In this document: positions 1-7,705 of the stretch, one piece after another | Layout of the letters: every line of letters starts with the position of its first letter | Position numbering within the stretch: position 1 is the stretch's first letter | From: Bacillota bacterium | Lineage (GTDB): Bacteria; Bacillota_I; Bacilli_A; RF39; UBA660 | Direction of reading: 5' to 3' | NCBI GenBank assembly: GCA_015059245.1 | Contig: SVAU01000025.1 | Coordinates: forward strand, 1-14,178 | Length of the DNA: 14,178 bases | Position numbers and translations under genes: made by a program | The notes under the pieces: generated by a model | Told to the model about the DNA's origin: nothing | What the model saw: only the letters and a program-made list of their open reading frames with translations | The model's database searches: none

Positions 1-53
1 GTTCAGCCGTTACAAAAATTGAAAGTGCTGGCGGAAAAGCTGAGGTGATCTAG
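1..53 (+). CDS. rplO: 50S ribosomal protein L15, C-terminal end (partial)
   Basis: Only the last 16 codons and a TAG stop are present; reading from base 3 gives SAVTKIESAGGKAEVI. This matches the usual L15 ending, where a short strand with a Val-x-x-Ile-x-x-AGG-x-x-x-x-Ile pattern closes the protein. L15 is a late-assembling protein of the large ribosomal subunit. Its position directly before secY is the conserved order of the spc operon, which supports the call more than the short peptide does. The stop codon touches the secY start with no gap, and the secY ribosome site lies inside this gene. TAG here is the only non-TAA stop in the window. Confidence 0.85.
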   Translation, partial: SAVTKIESAGGKAEVI

Positions 54-1313
54 ATGTTTTCTAATCTAAAACAGCTATTTAACCGTTCAAATAAAGATTT
101 AAGAAAAAGAATATATTTTACACTATTTTGTTTAGCAGTATTCTGCTTTGGAAGTAATATTACAGTTCCATGGATGAGTACAGTATATGAAGAATTAGGT
201 TTCCTAGAAATCTTCAACTTAATGTCAGGTGGAGGATTAAAATCTTTCTCCATCTTCGCATTAGGTGTATCTCCATATATTACTGCATCAATCATAACTC
301 AATTATTACAAATGGATATACTTCCATACTTTAAAGAATTAAAAGAACAAGGTTATACAGGTAAACAAAAGATAAATAGAATCACTAGATATTTAGGTAT
401 ATTATTTGCCTTTATTCAAGGATTCGCATTTACAATTGCATACTCTGGAACAACAGATGTAATGACAATCATAAAAACTACTGTAGTATTAACTGCAGGT
501 ACAAGTTTACTATTATGGATTGGTGACCAAATAACAAAATATGGTATTGGTAATGGATTATCACTATTAATCATGGCTGGTATTATCCAATCATTACCAT
601 CAGTATTTACTACTGCATTTAATGAATTAGTACTAGCTGGAACATTCAGTAAAGTATTAGGTTCAGTATTATTTGGATCATTTGTTGTAATCTACTTATT
701 AATCATAATTGGTATGGTATGGATTCAACTAGCAGAAAGAAGAATTCCAATTCAATATGCTAATAGAACAAATAGTGCATACGGAGGACATCAAAATTTC
801 CTTCCAATAAAAATAAATTCAGCTGGTGTAATGCCAGTAATCTTCGCATCAACATTAATAGCAATTCCAGTTACTGTTGTTAACTTAATCAAGAATCAAA
901 CTGCAATTGACTTTGTAGCTAAATATATTGATAACACATCATTAACAGGATTTATATTATATATATTACTTATATTATTCTTCGGATATTTCTATACGAT
1001 GTTACAAATGAATCCAGAAGAAATGTCAAAGAATTTAAGTAAGAGTGGTGCGTATATTCCGGGGGTAAGACCAGGGAATGATACTATTGAATACGTTAGT
1101 AATGTTTTAAGTAAGCTAACAATCGTAGGTTCCTTATTCTTAGTAATAATTGCTGGACTACCAATCATATTCTCAAAATTCTCAGGATTATCTAGTGCTG
1201 TTACAATTGGTGGAACAGGATTATTAATCGTAGTTGGTGTTGCGATAGAAACTTATAAACAACTAGAAAGTAGTTTAATAAGTCGCAGCCATAGAAGGGC
1301 AATTAAGAGATAA
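54..1313 (+). CDS. secY: Preprotein translocase subunit SecY
   Basis: SecY is the channel-forming subunit of the SecYEG translocon in the cytoplasmic membrane, exporting unfolded proteins and inserting membrane proteins. The 419 residues are close to the usual 420-440 and contain about ten hydrophobic helices. Family marks are the plug and second-helix region FSIFALGVSPYITASIITQLL (residues about 65-85, written in part), the cytoplasmic loop around AERRIPIQYA (about 228-237), and NPEEMSKNL followed by GAYIPGVRPG (about 322-343). The C-terminus is basic (SRSHRRAIKR). The start is the ATG directly after the rplO stop, with AGGTGA at 42-47 as ribosome site. The gene ends in TAATG, where the last base of the stop is the first of the adk start, which suggests translational coupling. 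Confidence 0.98.
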   Translation: MFSNLKQLFNRSNKDLRKRIYFTLFCLAVFCFGSNITVPWMSTVYEELGFLEIFNLMSGGGLKSFSIFALGVSPYITASIITQLLQMDILPYFKELKEQGYTGKQKINRITRYLGILFAFIQGFAFTIAYSGTTDVMTIIKTTVVLTAGTSLLLWIGDQITKYGIGNGLSLLIMAGIIQSLPSVFTTAFNELVLAGTFSKVLGSVLFGSFVVIYLLIIIGMVWIQLAERRIPIQYANRTNSAYGGHQNFLPIKINSAGVMPVIFASTLIAIPVTVVNLIKNQTAIDFVAKYIDNTSLTGFILYILLILFFGYFYTMLQMNPEEMSKNLSKSGAYIPGVRPGNDTIEYVSNVLSKLTIVGSLFLVIIAGLPIIFSKFSGLSSAVTIGGTGLLIVVGVAIETYKQLESSLISRSHRRAIKR

Positions 1314-1981
1314 TGAAAAATATAATATTCCTAGCAGTTCAAGGTGCTGGAAAAGGAACATTTGCCAAGAAATTAAAAGAAAAATATGGCTATGCACATA
1401 TTTCAACAGGTGATATACTTAGAGAAAGAGCATCTGTTGGTGATGAACTTGGTAATAAAATAAAAAATTTAATCGATAATGGAATATTTGTTCCAAACGA
1501 TATTATTTATGAAGCAATCGAGTATAGAATTACTCAACCAGATTGCGAAAACGGTTATATCCTAGATGGCTTCCCTAGAAATCTAGAACAAGCTGAAGGA
1601 TATGACAAACTTCTAGAAAAACTTAACAAAGATCTAGGAGTAGTTATCAATATAACTATTGATAAAGAATTATTAAAAGAAAGAATTATTGGTCGTAGAA
1701 TTTGCAAGGATTGTGGAGCAATATACAATGTATATAATCCAGAATTCCAACCAAAAGTAGAAGGTGTTTGTGATAAATGCGGCGGCGAAATATATCAAAG
1801 AGCTGACGATAACGAAGAATCAATGAACACTAGAATAAATACTTACTTTGAAGTAACTGCACCAGTAATCGAGTATTACAATAAAAAAGGCGTATTAAAA
1901 ACTGTTGATTCAGGCAAAGGTACTGATGAAACATTTAAAGAAATAGAAAATATTCTTGGGAGTGAAGATGTGAATAACTAA
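1313..1981 (+). CDS. adk: Adenylate kinase, zinc-binding LID type
   Basis: Catalyses reversible phosphate transfer between ATP and AMP to give two ADP; a soluble cytoplasmic enzyme. The 222 residues match the long bacterial form. Visible motifs are the P-loop end QGAGKGT (10-16), the AMP site STGDILR (31-37), DGFPRN (85-90), and a LID with four cysteines C131, C134, C153 and C156 that would hold zinc as in Gram-positive enzymes. The LID arginine-aspartate motif RADDNEE (163-169) and the late Arg of MNTRI follow. The P-loop is unusual: the family usually has GPPGAGKGT, whereas here the first glycine is Ala8 and the two prolines are Val9 and Gln10. The gene overlaps secY by one base. Its last codons form the left arm of a 12-bp hairpin. 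Confidence 0.97.
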   Translation: MKNIIFLAVQGAGKGTFAKKLKEKYGYAHISTGDILRERASVGDELGNKIKNLIDNGIFVPNDIIYEAIEYRITQPDCENGYILDGFPRNLEQAEGYDKLLEKLNKDLGVVINITIDKELLKERIIGRRICKDCGAIYNVYNPEFQPKVEGVCDKCGGEIYQRADDNEESMNTRINTYFEVTAPVIEYYNKKGVLKTVDSGKGTDETFKEIENILGSEDVNN

Positions 1982-1996
1982 TTGGTTATTCACATC
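1967..1996 (+). other. Perfect 12-bp inverted repeat at the adk/infA junction
   Basis: GATGTGAATAAC (1967-1978) is the exact reverse complement of GTTATTCACATC (1985-1996), with a six-base loop that contains the adk stop codon. No T-run follows on either strand, so it does not look like a simple intrinsic terminator. It sits where map is found in many Bacillota operons. It may be an mRNA processing or stabilising element, a weak attenuator before infA, or a leftover of gene loss. The repeat is seen directly; the role is unknown. Confidence 0.7.
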
Positions 1997-2032
1997 AAAA
2001 CCACTCACATAAGTTATGGAGAGATTAGAAAC

Positions 2033-2251
2033 ATGGCTAAAGAAGAAAAAATCGAAGTTGAAGGCAAAGTAGTAGAAATACTAAAAGGTGGAACACCTAT
2101 TGTTGAATTGCCTAATGGACATACTGTAGAAGCCTACGTTTCTGGTAAAATGCGAGTTAACATGATTCGTATCTTACCAGGTGATACAGTTACTATAGAA
2201 TTGTCGCCTTATGATTTAACACGTGGGCGTATAATATGGAATAAAAAATAA
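2033..2251 (+). CDS. infA: Translation initiation factor IF-1
   Basis: IF-1 binds the A site of the 30S subunit and works with IF-2 and IF-3 in initiation. From the ATG at 2033 the protein is 72 residues, the standard length, and begins [16 protein letters not shown] single OB fold is recognisable, with VELPNGH (24-30), [15 protein letters not shown] (37-51) and the signature [15 protein letters not shown] (53-67). A longer open frame with a TTG start at 1982 exists, but its extra 17 residues resemble nothing in IF-1 and it lacks a ribosome site, whereas GGAGAG at 2018-2023 is well placed for 2033. The gene follows adk directly, without map. Confidence 0.97.
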   Translation: MAKEEKIEVEGKVVEILKGGTPIVELPNGHTVEAYVSGKMRVNMIRILPGDTVTIELSPYDLTRGRIIWNKK

Positions 2252-2267
2252 TGGAGGTACAATTATT

Positions 2268-2381
2268 ATGAAAGTAAGACCATCAGTAAAAAAGATTTGC
2301 GCAAAATGCAAAATAATTAGAAGAAAAGGAAAAATAATGGTTATTTGTGAAAATCCAAAACACAAACAAAAACAAGGCTAA
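2268..2381 (+). CDS. rpmJ: 50S ribosomal protein L36, zinc-ribbon form
   Basis: A 37-residue protein starting [15 protein letters not shown], the standard size and start of L36, the smallest large-subunit protein. Zinc ligands C11, C14, C27 and H32 are all present, so this is the zinc-binding form; there is no sign of a zinc-independent paralogue in the window. GGAGGT at 2254-2259 is the ribosome site. The order infA-rpmJ-rpsM is the conserved alpha-operon order. The highly basic middle ([13 protein letters not shown]) contacts 23S rRNA in known ribosomes. Confidence 0.97.
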   Translation: MKVRPSVKKICAKCKIIRRKGKIMVICENPKHKQKQG

Positions 2382-2395
2382 TTAGGAGGTAAAAT

Positions 2396-2770
2396 ATGGC
2401 ACGTATTAAGAATATTGAATTACCAGGAGAAAAACATACTTGTATAGGTTTAACTGCTATTTACGGAATTGGTAGAAGCTTAGCTAACCAAATTTGTGAT
2501 GCAGCTGGTGTTGAAAGAAGTAAAAAAATTAAAGATTTAACAGATGAAGAAGTAACAAAATTACGTTCAGAAGTTGAAAAACAATTAGTTGAAGGTGACC
2601 TTCGTCGTGAAGTTCAAATGAACATCAAAAATAAAATGGAAATTAATAGTTACCAAGGTACTAGACATAAAAAAGGTTTACCAGTTCATGGTCAAAGAAC
2701 TTCAAGAAATGCTCGTACAAGAAAAGGTAAAGGTAAAGTAGTTGCTAACAAGAAAAAAGCTACTAAATAA
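2396..2770 (+). CDS. rpsM: 30S ribosomal protein S13
   Basis: S13 sits in the head of the small subunit and contacts the P-site tRNA and the large subunit. The 124 residues match the family. Recognisable parts are [14 protein letters not shown] (22-35, helix-hairpin-helix type region), [19 protein letters not shown] (65-83), and the basic tail [27 protein letters not shown] (from about 89), with the GLPV.GQRT..NARTRKG signature nearly intact. The N-terminus [20 protein letters not shown] differs somewhat from the common MARIAGVDIP form. AGGAGGT at 2384-2390 is a full ribosome site. Confidence 0.98.
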   Translation: MARIKNIELPGEKHTCIGLTAIYGIGRSLANQICDAAGVERSKKIKDLTDEEVTKLRSEVEKQLVEGDLRREVQMNIKNKMEINSYQGTRHKKGLPVHGQRTSRNARTRKGKGKVVANKKKATK

Positions 2771-2791
2771 TAAATAGGAGGTTAGAAGATT

Positions 2792-3175
2792 ATGGCTTAT
2801 AATAGAAGAAAAAGAAAAGTTAAAAAGAATATACCTGAAGCACAAGCTCATATTCATTCAACATATAACAATACTGTAGTATCTATTACAGATAAAGAAG
2901 GTAATGTTATCAGTTGGGCTTCTGCTGGTACAATCGGTTATAAAGGATCAAAGAAGAAAACTCCATTTGCTGCTGGTATGAGTGCTGAAGCTGCTGCAAA
3001 AGCTGCAATGGATAACGGAGTTAAAAAAGTAGAAGTATTTGTTAAAGGTTTAGGTGCAGGACGTGAAAACGCAATTCGTTCATTACAAACTGCAGGATTA
3101 GAAATTACATCTATTAATGACGTTACTCCAGTTCCACACAACGGATGCCGTCCACCAAAACGTCCAAGAAATTAA
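2792..3175 (+). CDS. rpsK: 30S ribosomal protein S11
   Basis: S11 forms part of the small-subunit platform near the 3' end of 16S rRNA. The 127 residues fit the family. Seen are the basic N-terminus [10 protein letters not shown], the core signature [16 protein letters not shown] (19-34), [10 protein letters not shown] (38-47), and the C-terminal rRNA-binding end [18 protein letters not shown] (110-127), which is almost invariant across bacteria. AGGAGGT at 2776-2782 is the ribosome site. It lies between rpsM and rpoA as in other Bacillota; rpsD is not in this cluster, also usual for the phylum. Confidence 0.98.
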   Translation: MAYNRRKRKVKKNIPEAQAHIHSTYNNTVVSITDKEGNVISWASAGTIGYKGSKKKTPFAAGMSAEAAAKAAMDNGVKKVEVFVKGLGAGRENAIRSLQTAGLEITSINDVTPVPHNGCRPPKRPRN

Positions 3176-3197
3176 TTGAAAGAGGGGACTTAAGGAT

Positions 3198-4142
3198 ATG
3201 TTAAGATTTGAAAAACCAGAATACAAAATTACAGAATACATAGAAAATAATCACTATGGAAAATTCGAACTAGAACCACTTGAAAGAGGTTTTGGTACAA
3301 CTATTGGAAATGCTTTAAGAAGAGTTATGTTATCATCATTACCAGGAAGTGCAATTACTTCAGTAAAAATTGAAGGTGTAATGCATGAATTCCAAAAAAT
3401 TGATGGAGTTGTAGAAGATGTTACTGCTATCGTATTAGCATTAAAAAGCATCGTTATTAAAAATCATTCTGAAGACGATAAAGTTATTAGACTTTATGCT
3501 GATAAAGAAGGCGCTGTAACAGCTGGCGACATCGAAAGAGATGCAGATATCGAAATCATTAATCCTGATCTAGTTATCGCTAACCTTGTAAAAGGTGGAA
3601 AACTAGAAATGGAAATGACAGTAAGTAATGGTAGAGGATATGTAGATTCTAAAGCTAACCAAAAATTATTAGGAGAAAACAAAGTTGGTGTAATTGCTAT
3701 TGATTCACTATATTCTCCAATCGAAAGAGTAAGTTACGAAGTTGAAAGTGCTCGTGTAGGACAAAACGAAAACTTCGATAAATTAATTATGAACGTTTAT
3801 ACAAATGGTTCAATTACTCCAGAAGAAGCTGTTGCTTTATCTGCTAAGATTTTAATTGAACATTTCAATATATTAACTGACTTAAACTCAATCAGCGACG
3901 TTTCTGGCTTAATGGCAGAAAAGAAAGTTGATACAATAACTAAAACTTTAGAAACACCAATTGAAGAAATTGAATTCTCAGTTCGTGCATATAACTGCTT
4001 AAAGAGAGCTGGTATCAATACAGTTCAAGACTTAATTTCTAAAAAAGAAGTAGAAGTTACTAAGATTAGAAACTTAGGTAAAAAATCATTAAAAGAAGTT
4101 ATAGATAAAGTTAAAGAAATGGGACTTAAGTTCCGCGACTAA
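3198..4142 (+). CDS. rpoA: DNA-directed RNA polymerase subunit alpha
   Basis: Alpha dimerises to start RNA polymerase assembly, and its C-terminal domain binds UP-element DNA and activators. The 314 residues match the Bacillota length. The N-terminal domain (about 1-228) holds the dimer signature ERGFGTTIGNALRRVMLSSLPG (29-50, partly quoted) and the strand VGVIAIDSLYSPIERVSYEVE (163-183 region). A linker follows, then the C-terminal domain from about 255. Residues corresponding to the DNA-contacting set of the Escherichia coli protein are kept: R263, N266, C267, K296 and S297, within VRAYNCLK and NLGKKSLKEV. UP-element recognition is therefore likely intact. The ribosome site is AGGGG around 3183-3187, weaker than that of its neighbours. 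Confidence 0.99.
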   Translation: MLRFEKPEYKITEYIENNHYGKFELEPLERGFGTTIGNALRRVMLSSLPGSAITSVKIEGVMHEFQKIDGVVEDVTAIVLALKSIVIKNHSEDDKVIRLYADKEGAVTAGDIERDADIEIINPDLVIANLVKGGKLEMEMTVSNGRGYVDSKANQKLLGENKVGVIAIDSLYSPIERVSYEVESARVGQNENFDKLIMNVYTNGSITPEEAVALSAKILIEHFNILTDLNSISDVSGLMAEKKVDTITKTLETPIEEIEFSVRAYNCLKRAGINTVQDLISKKEVEVTKIRNLGKKSLKEVIDKVKEMGLKFRD

Positions 4143-4166
4143 AAATAAACAAGGAGGTACATTCTA

Positions 4167-4511
4167 ATGGCAAAATATAGAAGATTAAATAGAGAAAAAA
4201 GTATTCGTAGAAGTATTTTAGCTAGCTTAACTAAAGATGTTATCTTAAATGAATCAGTTGTTACTACTGAAGCAAGAGCTAAAGAAGTAAGAAAATTCGT
4301 TGATAAAATGGTAACTTATGGTAAAAAGGGTACATTAGTTTCTAGAAGAAAAGCATTAGCTTTCTTAAATAACGATACTCAAGTAGTAGCTAAATTATTC
4401 GATGAATTAGCAAAACGTTATGAAACTAGAAATGGTGGATACACTAGAATCATAAAATTAAAAGAAAGAGTTGGCGACGACGCTTTAACTGTAAAATTAG
4501 AACTAGTTTAA
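4167..4511 (+). CDS. rplQ: 50S ribosomal protein L17
   Basis: L17 lies near the peptide exit of the large subunit. The 114 residues agree with the family core. Recognisable are the start MAKYRRLNREKSIRRSIL (related to the usual KLGR..SHR..ML..L pattern), VVTTEARAKEVRKFVDKMVTYGKKG (28-52 region, partly quoted), and the ending GYTRIIKLKERVGDDALTVKLEL (91-113). AAGGAGGT at 4151-4158 precedes the start. It is the last gene of the ribosomal operon: the terminator hairpin begins inside its last codons, and a new promoter follows. Confidence 0.97.
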   Translation: MAKYRRLNREKSIRRSILASLTKDVILNESVVTTEARAKEVRKFVDKMVTYGKKGTLVSRRKALAFLNNDTQVVAKLFDELAKRYETRNGGYTRIIKLKERVGDDALTVKLELV

Positions 4512-4524
4512 TAGTTCTTTTTTT
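4499..4524 (+). terminator. Intrinsic terminator ending the ribosomal operon
   Basis: AGAACTA (4499-4505) pairs perfectly with TAGTTCT (4512-4518), leaving a six-base loop that contains the rplQ stop codon. A run of seven T (4518-4524) follows. The hairpin starts within rplQ, so coding and termination signals overlap. Confidence 0.85.
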
Positions 4525-4571
4525 ATGCCCCAAAATAAAATATGTAAATTTATGTAAAAAAAAGAGTTTTA

Positions 4572-4600
4572 TTGAAAATAATGCTTCTTTATGATATTAT
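4572..4600 (+). promoter_or_regulatory. Sigma-A type promoter for the coiled-coil gene
   Basis: TTGAAA (4572-4577) and TATTAT (4595-4600) are separated by 17 bases, and TGA directly before the -10 gives an extended -10 element (TGnTATTAT). The expected start point is near 4607, giving a leader of about 25 bases with GAGGG at 4619-4623 as ribosome site for the ATG at 4633. Confidence 0.75.
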
Positions 4601-4632
4601 TATTTTAGACTAGAATATGAGGGTGTGTAATT

Positions 4633-7443
4633 ATGGACGATAAATTAAAGGTTTTTTGGAATTTGGATGTATTGGTTAAAATGTGTCGTTCAAAAAGTGA
4701 CGGTCCATCATTACGTATCGAAGAAGAAGAAATTGTAGAAAAAATAGAAGCATGCAACTTAGAAATAGAAGAAATTAAAACTCAATCAGACGAGGACAGT
4801 TATGACACAAGCGCCGAAATGGCAGATAGAAACATCGAAATAATTACAAAAAAACAACTACAAACACTAAAAAATACTTTAAAAGAAAAGAATAAAGAAC
4901 TAAATACTTTAAAAGAAGAAGAACAAAATTTATATTCAAATAATTCATTATTAAGAGAAAATAAATTAAGTCAAGAAAAGTATATTCTTAGCATGCAAGA
5001 AAGAATAAACGAAGCTACTGACTACGAAGTAATTGATCGTTATAATGGATTAATAGCAGAAACAACTGAAAAAATATCAAATCTTGTTGATGATTTAGAA
5101 GAGCACAACGAAGCATATGAAAAAGTTCAACAAGAAATAGTTGAACTATCAGAAGAAATTGCTAACATTGAAGATAAAATAGATAAAAAGAAAAAATTAC
5201 TTGCAGAAACACAAGCAAGTTTAGAAAATAGAGAAAACTATATTGATAAATCTAAAAAAGAAAAAACAGACAAGAAGATTGCAGAATTAGAATTAAAAGT
5301 TCAAAAAGCAACTTCAAGATTAGATGAAATTAGAAAAGACCCAAAATATTTAGAATCCAAAATAAAAGACATTATCAATGATAAAGAAGATATAGAAAAT
5401 GCAAGACCTTATTTAATAAGCTTAATTAATGCAGCTATTAAGGTTCCTTACATTAATGTTCCTGCAGACAATGCTTTAGAAGAAGAACTATTAAAGGCTA
5501 CACAAGCTCGTGATTCATTCGCAAACGAAATAGAGCAAAAAAGTTATAATATTCTAGAAACTAACACACCAGAAAAAGTTCGTATAGAATTCCTTAACGA
5601 AAGAATAACTCTATGGAGTAAAGAATTAGAAGAATTAAAAGCTAAAGTAGATACAATAGATAGAGATCAAGAATATAACTACGAAGTTAAGAATCAAACT
5701 CTACAAGCGATGATTCAATCAATGAAAAAAGATCTTCGTGAATATGAAAAAGCATATGCACAAGCACCAGAAATAAGTGTTGGAGCAAAAGCTAGTATCA
5801 AAGCTGCTATGGACGAAAAAAGAATCGATCTATTAGAAGCAGAAAAAATAGTAACAGCATTTAGAAAAGACGAATCAAATGATATAGCAAGAGCAACAAA
5901 GACAATTAAATACGAATGTGAAAGATTATATCAAAATATTCAAAATGCTGAAAAAGAAATTGAAACTATTACAAATAGACTTACATCTAAAAAATCTGGT
6001 TTAATTGATATCGGAGCTAAGAACAAAGATAAAGATACATTAAAAGAACTTGCTCAAACAGTTATCGATATTAAACATCGTCGTCAATTCCCAGAAACAC
6101 CTCTTGAAATAGTAAAACGTCTAGAAACAGAATTAGATATAAAATTATTAAATGAAATAGATGGACATCAAATAGAAAACACATCTAATATAGTAAAAAA
6201 AGACTACGAAGAATTTAAAGAATCAAATGCGAAAGCAAAAAGAGGAATTAAAGTAGTAGAAGAAACTGAAGTAGAAACAGACATTGAAGAAGACGAAGGT
6301 GAAGCAGAAGCTAAAATGGCTGAAGCAGAAGCTGAACTTCAATCACTAATAAACGATATAGAAGAAAAAGAAAAAACAACTACTCCAGTAAAAGAAGTTA
6401 CTGAAACTCAAGAACCAACTCCAGTAGTGGAAGAAACTGAAGTTGAAGTGGAAGCACCTGTAGTTGAAGAAGCAACTCCGGTAGTGGAAGAAACTGAAGT
6501 AGAAGTAGAAATACCTGTAGTTGAAGAACCAACACCAGTAGTAGAAGAAACTGAAGTTGAAGTGGAAATACCTGTAGTAGAAGAACCAACTCCAGTAGTA
6601 GAAGAAACTGAAGTAGAAGTGGAAGCACCTGTAGTTGAAGAACCAACTCCAGTAGTGGAAGAAACTGAAGTTGAAGTGGAAATACCTGTAGTAGAAGAAC
6701 CAACTCCAGTAGTAGAAGAAACTGAAGTAGAAGTAGAAATACCTTTAGTTGAAGAACCAACTCCAGTAGTAGAAGAAACTGCAGTAGAAGTAGAAATACC
6801 TGTAGTTGCAGAACCAACTCCGGTAGTAGAAGAAACTGAAGTAGAAATCGAAGCACCTGTAGTTGAAGAACCAACTCCAGTAGTAGAAGAAACTCCAACT
6901 GTAGAAGAAGCTCCAGTTATTATAGAATCAACTCCAGTAGTTACAGAAACACCTGGATTTGTATCACCAACTGAACTTCAAGTAGAACCAACACCTGTAG
7001 TTGAAGAAGCACCAGTTGTTGAAGAACCAACTCCAGTGGTAGAAGAAACTCCAGTTGAAGTACCAGTTGCTGAAGAACCTGTACCAACACCAGTTGAACT
7101 AGTGCCAACAGGTGAACCAGAACCAACTCAAGAAGAACTTCCAGTAGAAATGCCACTACAAGCTATCGAAGAAGAAGATGAAATGTTAGATCAACAAATC
7201 GATGATATAATCTTCAGTACAAAAACAAACGAAAACGATGATGATCAACCATTAGATATAGATGCAATGTTTGCAGAAACACAAGAAACAGATAGCAAAC
7301 CTAAAGCTACAAACAAAAAATTAGCAATAGATTCAATATTCAATGTAGAAACAGATAAAATTGAGTCTGACGATACATCAAACGAAAATCTAGCTAATGA
7401 CTTTGATCAATACATAAACGACTTAGGAAATAAAGAAGCATAA
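4633..7443 (+). CDS. Large coiled-coil protein with acidic proline-rich repeats
   Basis: I do not recognise a named family. The 936 residues have no signal peptide or membrane segment, so the protein is probably cytoplasmic. Residues about 27-255 and 280-480 are long charged helices with heptad-like spacing, typical of coiled coil, broken near 256-280 by a hydrophobic stretch (NARPYLISLINAAIKVPYI) that may be a small fold or hinge. From about 539 the chain becomes acidic and probably disordered. Residues 593-744 hold eight 19-residue repeats of the type EEPTPVVEETEVEVEIPVV, followed to about 840 by degenerate PTPVVEE units. The tail carries three similar short motifs: IDDIIF (856-861), LDIDAMF (874-880) and LAIDSIF (897-903). 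It is cotranscribed with the small gene at 7460. Rod plus acidic-proline region resembles the architecture of Mollicutes cytoskeletal proteins such as HMW1, HMW3 and P65, but no EAGR box is visible; a structural or scaffold role is inference. Confidence 0.9.
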   Translation: MDDKLKVFWNLDVLVKMCRSKSDGPSLRIEEEEIVEKIEACNLEIEEIKTQSDEDSYDTSAEMADRNIEIITKKQLQTLKNTLKEKNKELNTLKEEEQNLYSNNSLLRENKLSQEKYILSMQERINEATDYEVIDRYNGLIAETTEKISNLVDDLEEHNEAYEKVQQEIVELSEEIANIEDKIDKKKKLLAETQASLENRENYIDKSKKEKTDKKIAELELKVQKATSRLDEIRKDPKYLESKIKDIINDKEDIENARPYLISLINAAIKVPYINVPADNALEEELLKATQARDSFANEIEQKSYNILETNTPEKVRIEFLNERITLWSKELEELKAKVDTIDRDQEYNYEVKNQTLQAMIQSMKKDLREYEKAYAQAPEISVGAKASIKAAMDEKRIDLLEAEKIVTAFRKDESNDIARATKTIKYECERLYQNIQNAEKEIETITNRLTSKKSGLIDIGAKNKDKDTLKELAQTVIDIKHRRQFPETPLEIVKRLETELDIKLLNEIDGHQIENTSNIVKKDYEEFKESNAKAKRGIKVVEETEVETDIEEDEGEAEAKMAEAEAELQSLINDIEEKEKTTTPVKEVTETQEPTPVVEETEVEVEAPVVEEATPVVEETEVEVEIPVVEEPTPVVEETEVEVEIPVVEEPTPVVEETEVEVEAPVVEEPTPVVEETEVEVEIPVVEEPTPVVEETEVEVEIPLVEEPTPVVEETAVEVEIPVVAEPTPVVEETEVEIEAPVVEEPTPVVEETPTVEEAPVIIESTPVVTETPGFVSPTELQVEPTPVVEEAPVVEEPTPVVEETPVEVPVAEEPVPTPVELVPTGEPEPTQEELPVEMPLQAIEEEDEMLDQQIDDIIFSTKTNENDDDQPLDIDAMFAETQETDSKPKATNKKLAIDSIFNVETDKIESDDTSNENLANDFDQYINDLGNKEA
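6409..6864 (+). repeat. In-frame 57-bp tandem repeat, eight copies
   Basis: Eight consecutive 57-bp units encode 19 residues each (residues 593-744 of the coiled-coil protein), and a ninth unit starts and then degenerates after about 30 bases. Variation is mainly at one position (Ala or Ile before PVV; Ala in copies 1, 4 and 8) and at synonymous third bases. The stretch beginning at 6553 recurs nearly identically 114 bp later at 6667, showing that two-unit blocks have been duplicated. This is a coding minisatellite, likely to vary in copy number between strains. Confidence 0.92.
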
Positions 7444-7459
7444 AATAGGAGATGATAAT

Positions 7460-7705
7460 ATGAGTCTAAGAACAAATACAATAATCAGTTTAGAAAACAA
7501 TGAAAAATACGTAGTATTAAATGAAACTATGTATGGCGGAGTTAAATATTTTCTTGTAATGGGAGTAGACGAAAATAAAGATATCATCCCAACTAATGTT
7601 GCTATAGTAGAAGAAATTATAGATGGTCAAGACACTTACGTTGATAGAGTAAAAGACCCAGAACTAATAATCATTCTAACAAGAATATTAAAGTCACAAT
7701 TATAA
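7460..7705 (+). CDS. Small DUF1292-like protein
   Basis: An 81-residue soluble protein with no membrane segment. The pattern fits small beta-rich proteins of the DUF1292 (YrzB-like) type: a strand with a query-like ENNEKYVVLNE start (12-22), a KYFLVMGVDEN strand (29-39), NVAIVEEIIDGQ (46-57), then an acidic turn and a C-terminal helix (KDPELIIILTRIL). The match is by pattern memory and not proved. Known DUF1292 proteins have no defined function. The start ATG has GGAG at 7448-7451. It lies 16 bases after the coiled-coil gene with no terminator between, so the two are probably cotranscribed and may work together. A terminator begins directly at its stop codon. Confidence 0.85.
   Translation: MSLRTNTIISLENNEKYVVLNETMYGGVKYFLVMGVDENKDIIPTNVAIVEEIIDGQDTYVDRVKDPELIIILTRILKSQL

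Noticed and set aside
1982..2032. Longer IF-1 start at a TTG codon
   Set aside because: No ribosome site, extra residues unlike IF-1, and it lies in the loop and right arm of the hairpin; ATG 2033 gives the standard 72 residues.
6409..6864. Tandem repeat as a CRISPR array
   Set aside because: Units are directly adjacent, in frame and 57 bp long with no unique spacers; they encode a regular protein repeat.
6398..6898. Long leucine-rich open frame on the minus strand across the repeat
   Set aside because: It is the antisense shadow of the GAA/GTA/CCA-rich repeat; it has no ribosome site and consists only of Leu/Gln/Val-type low complexity.
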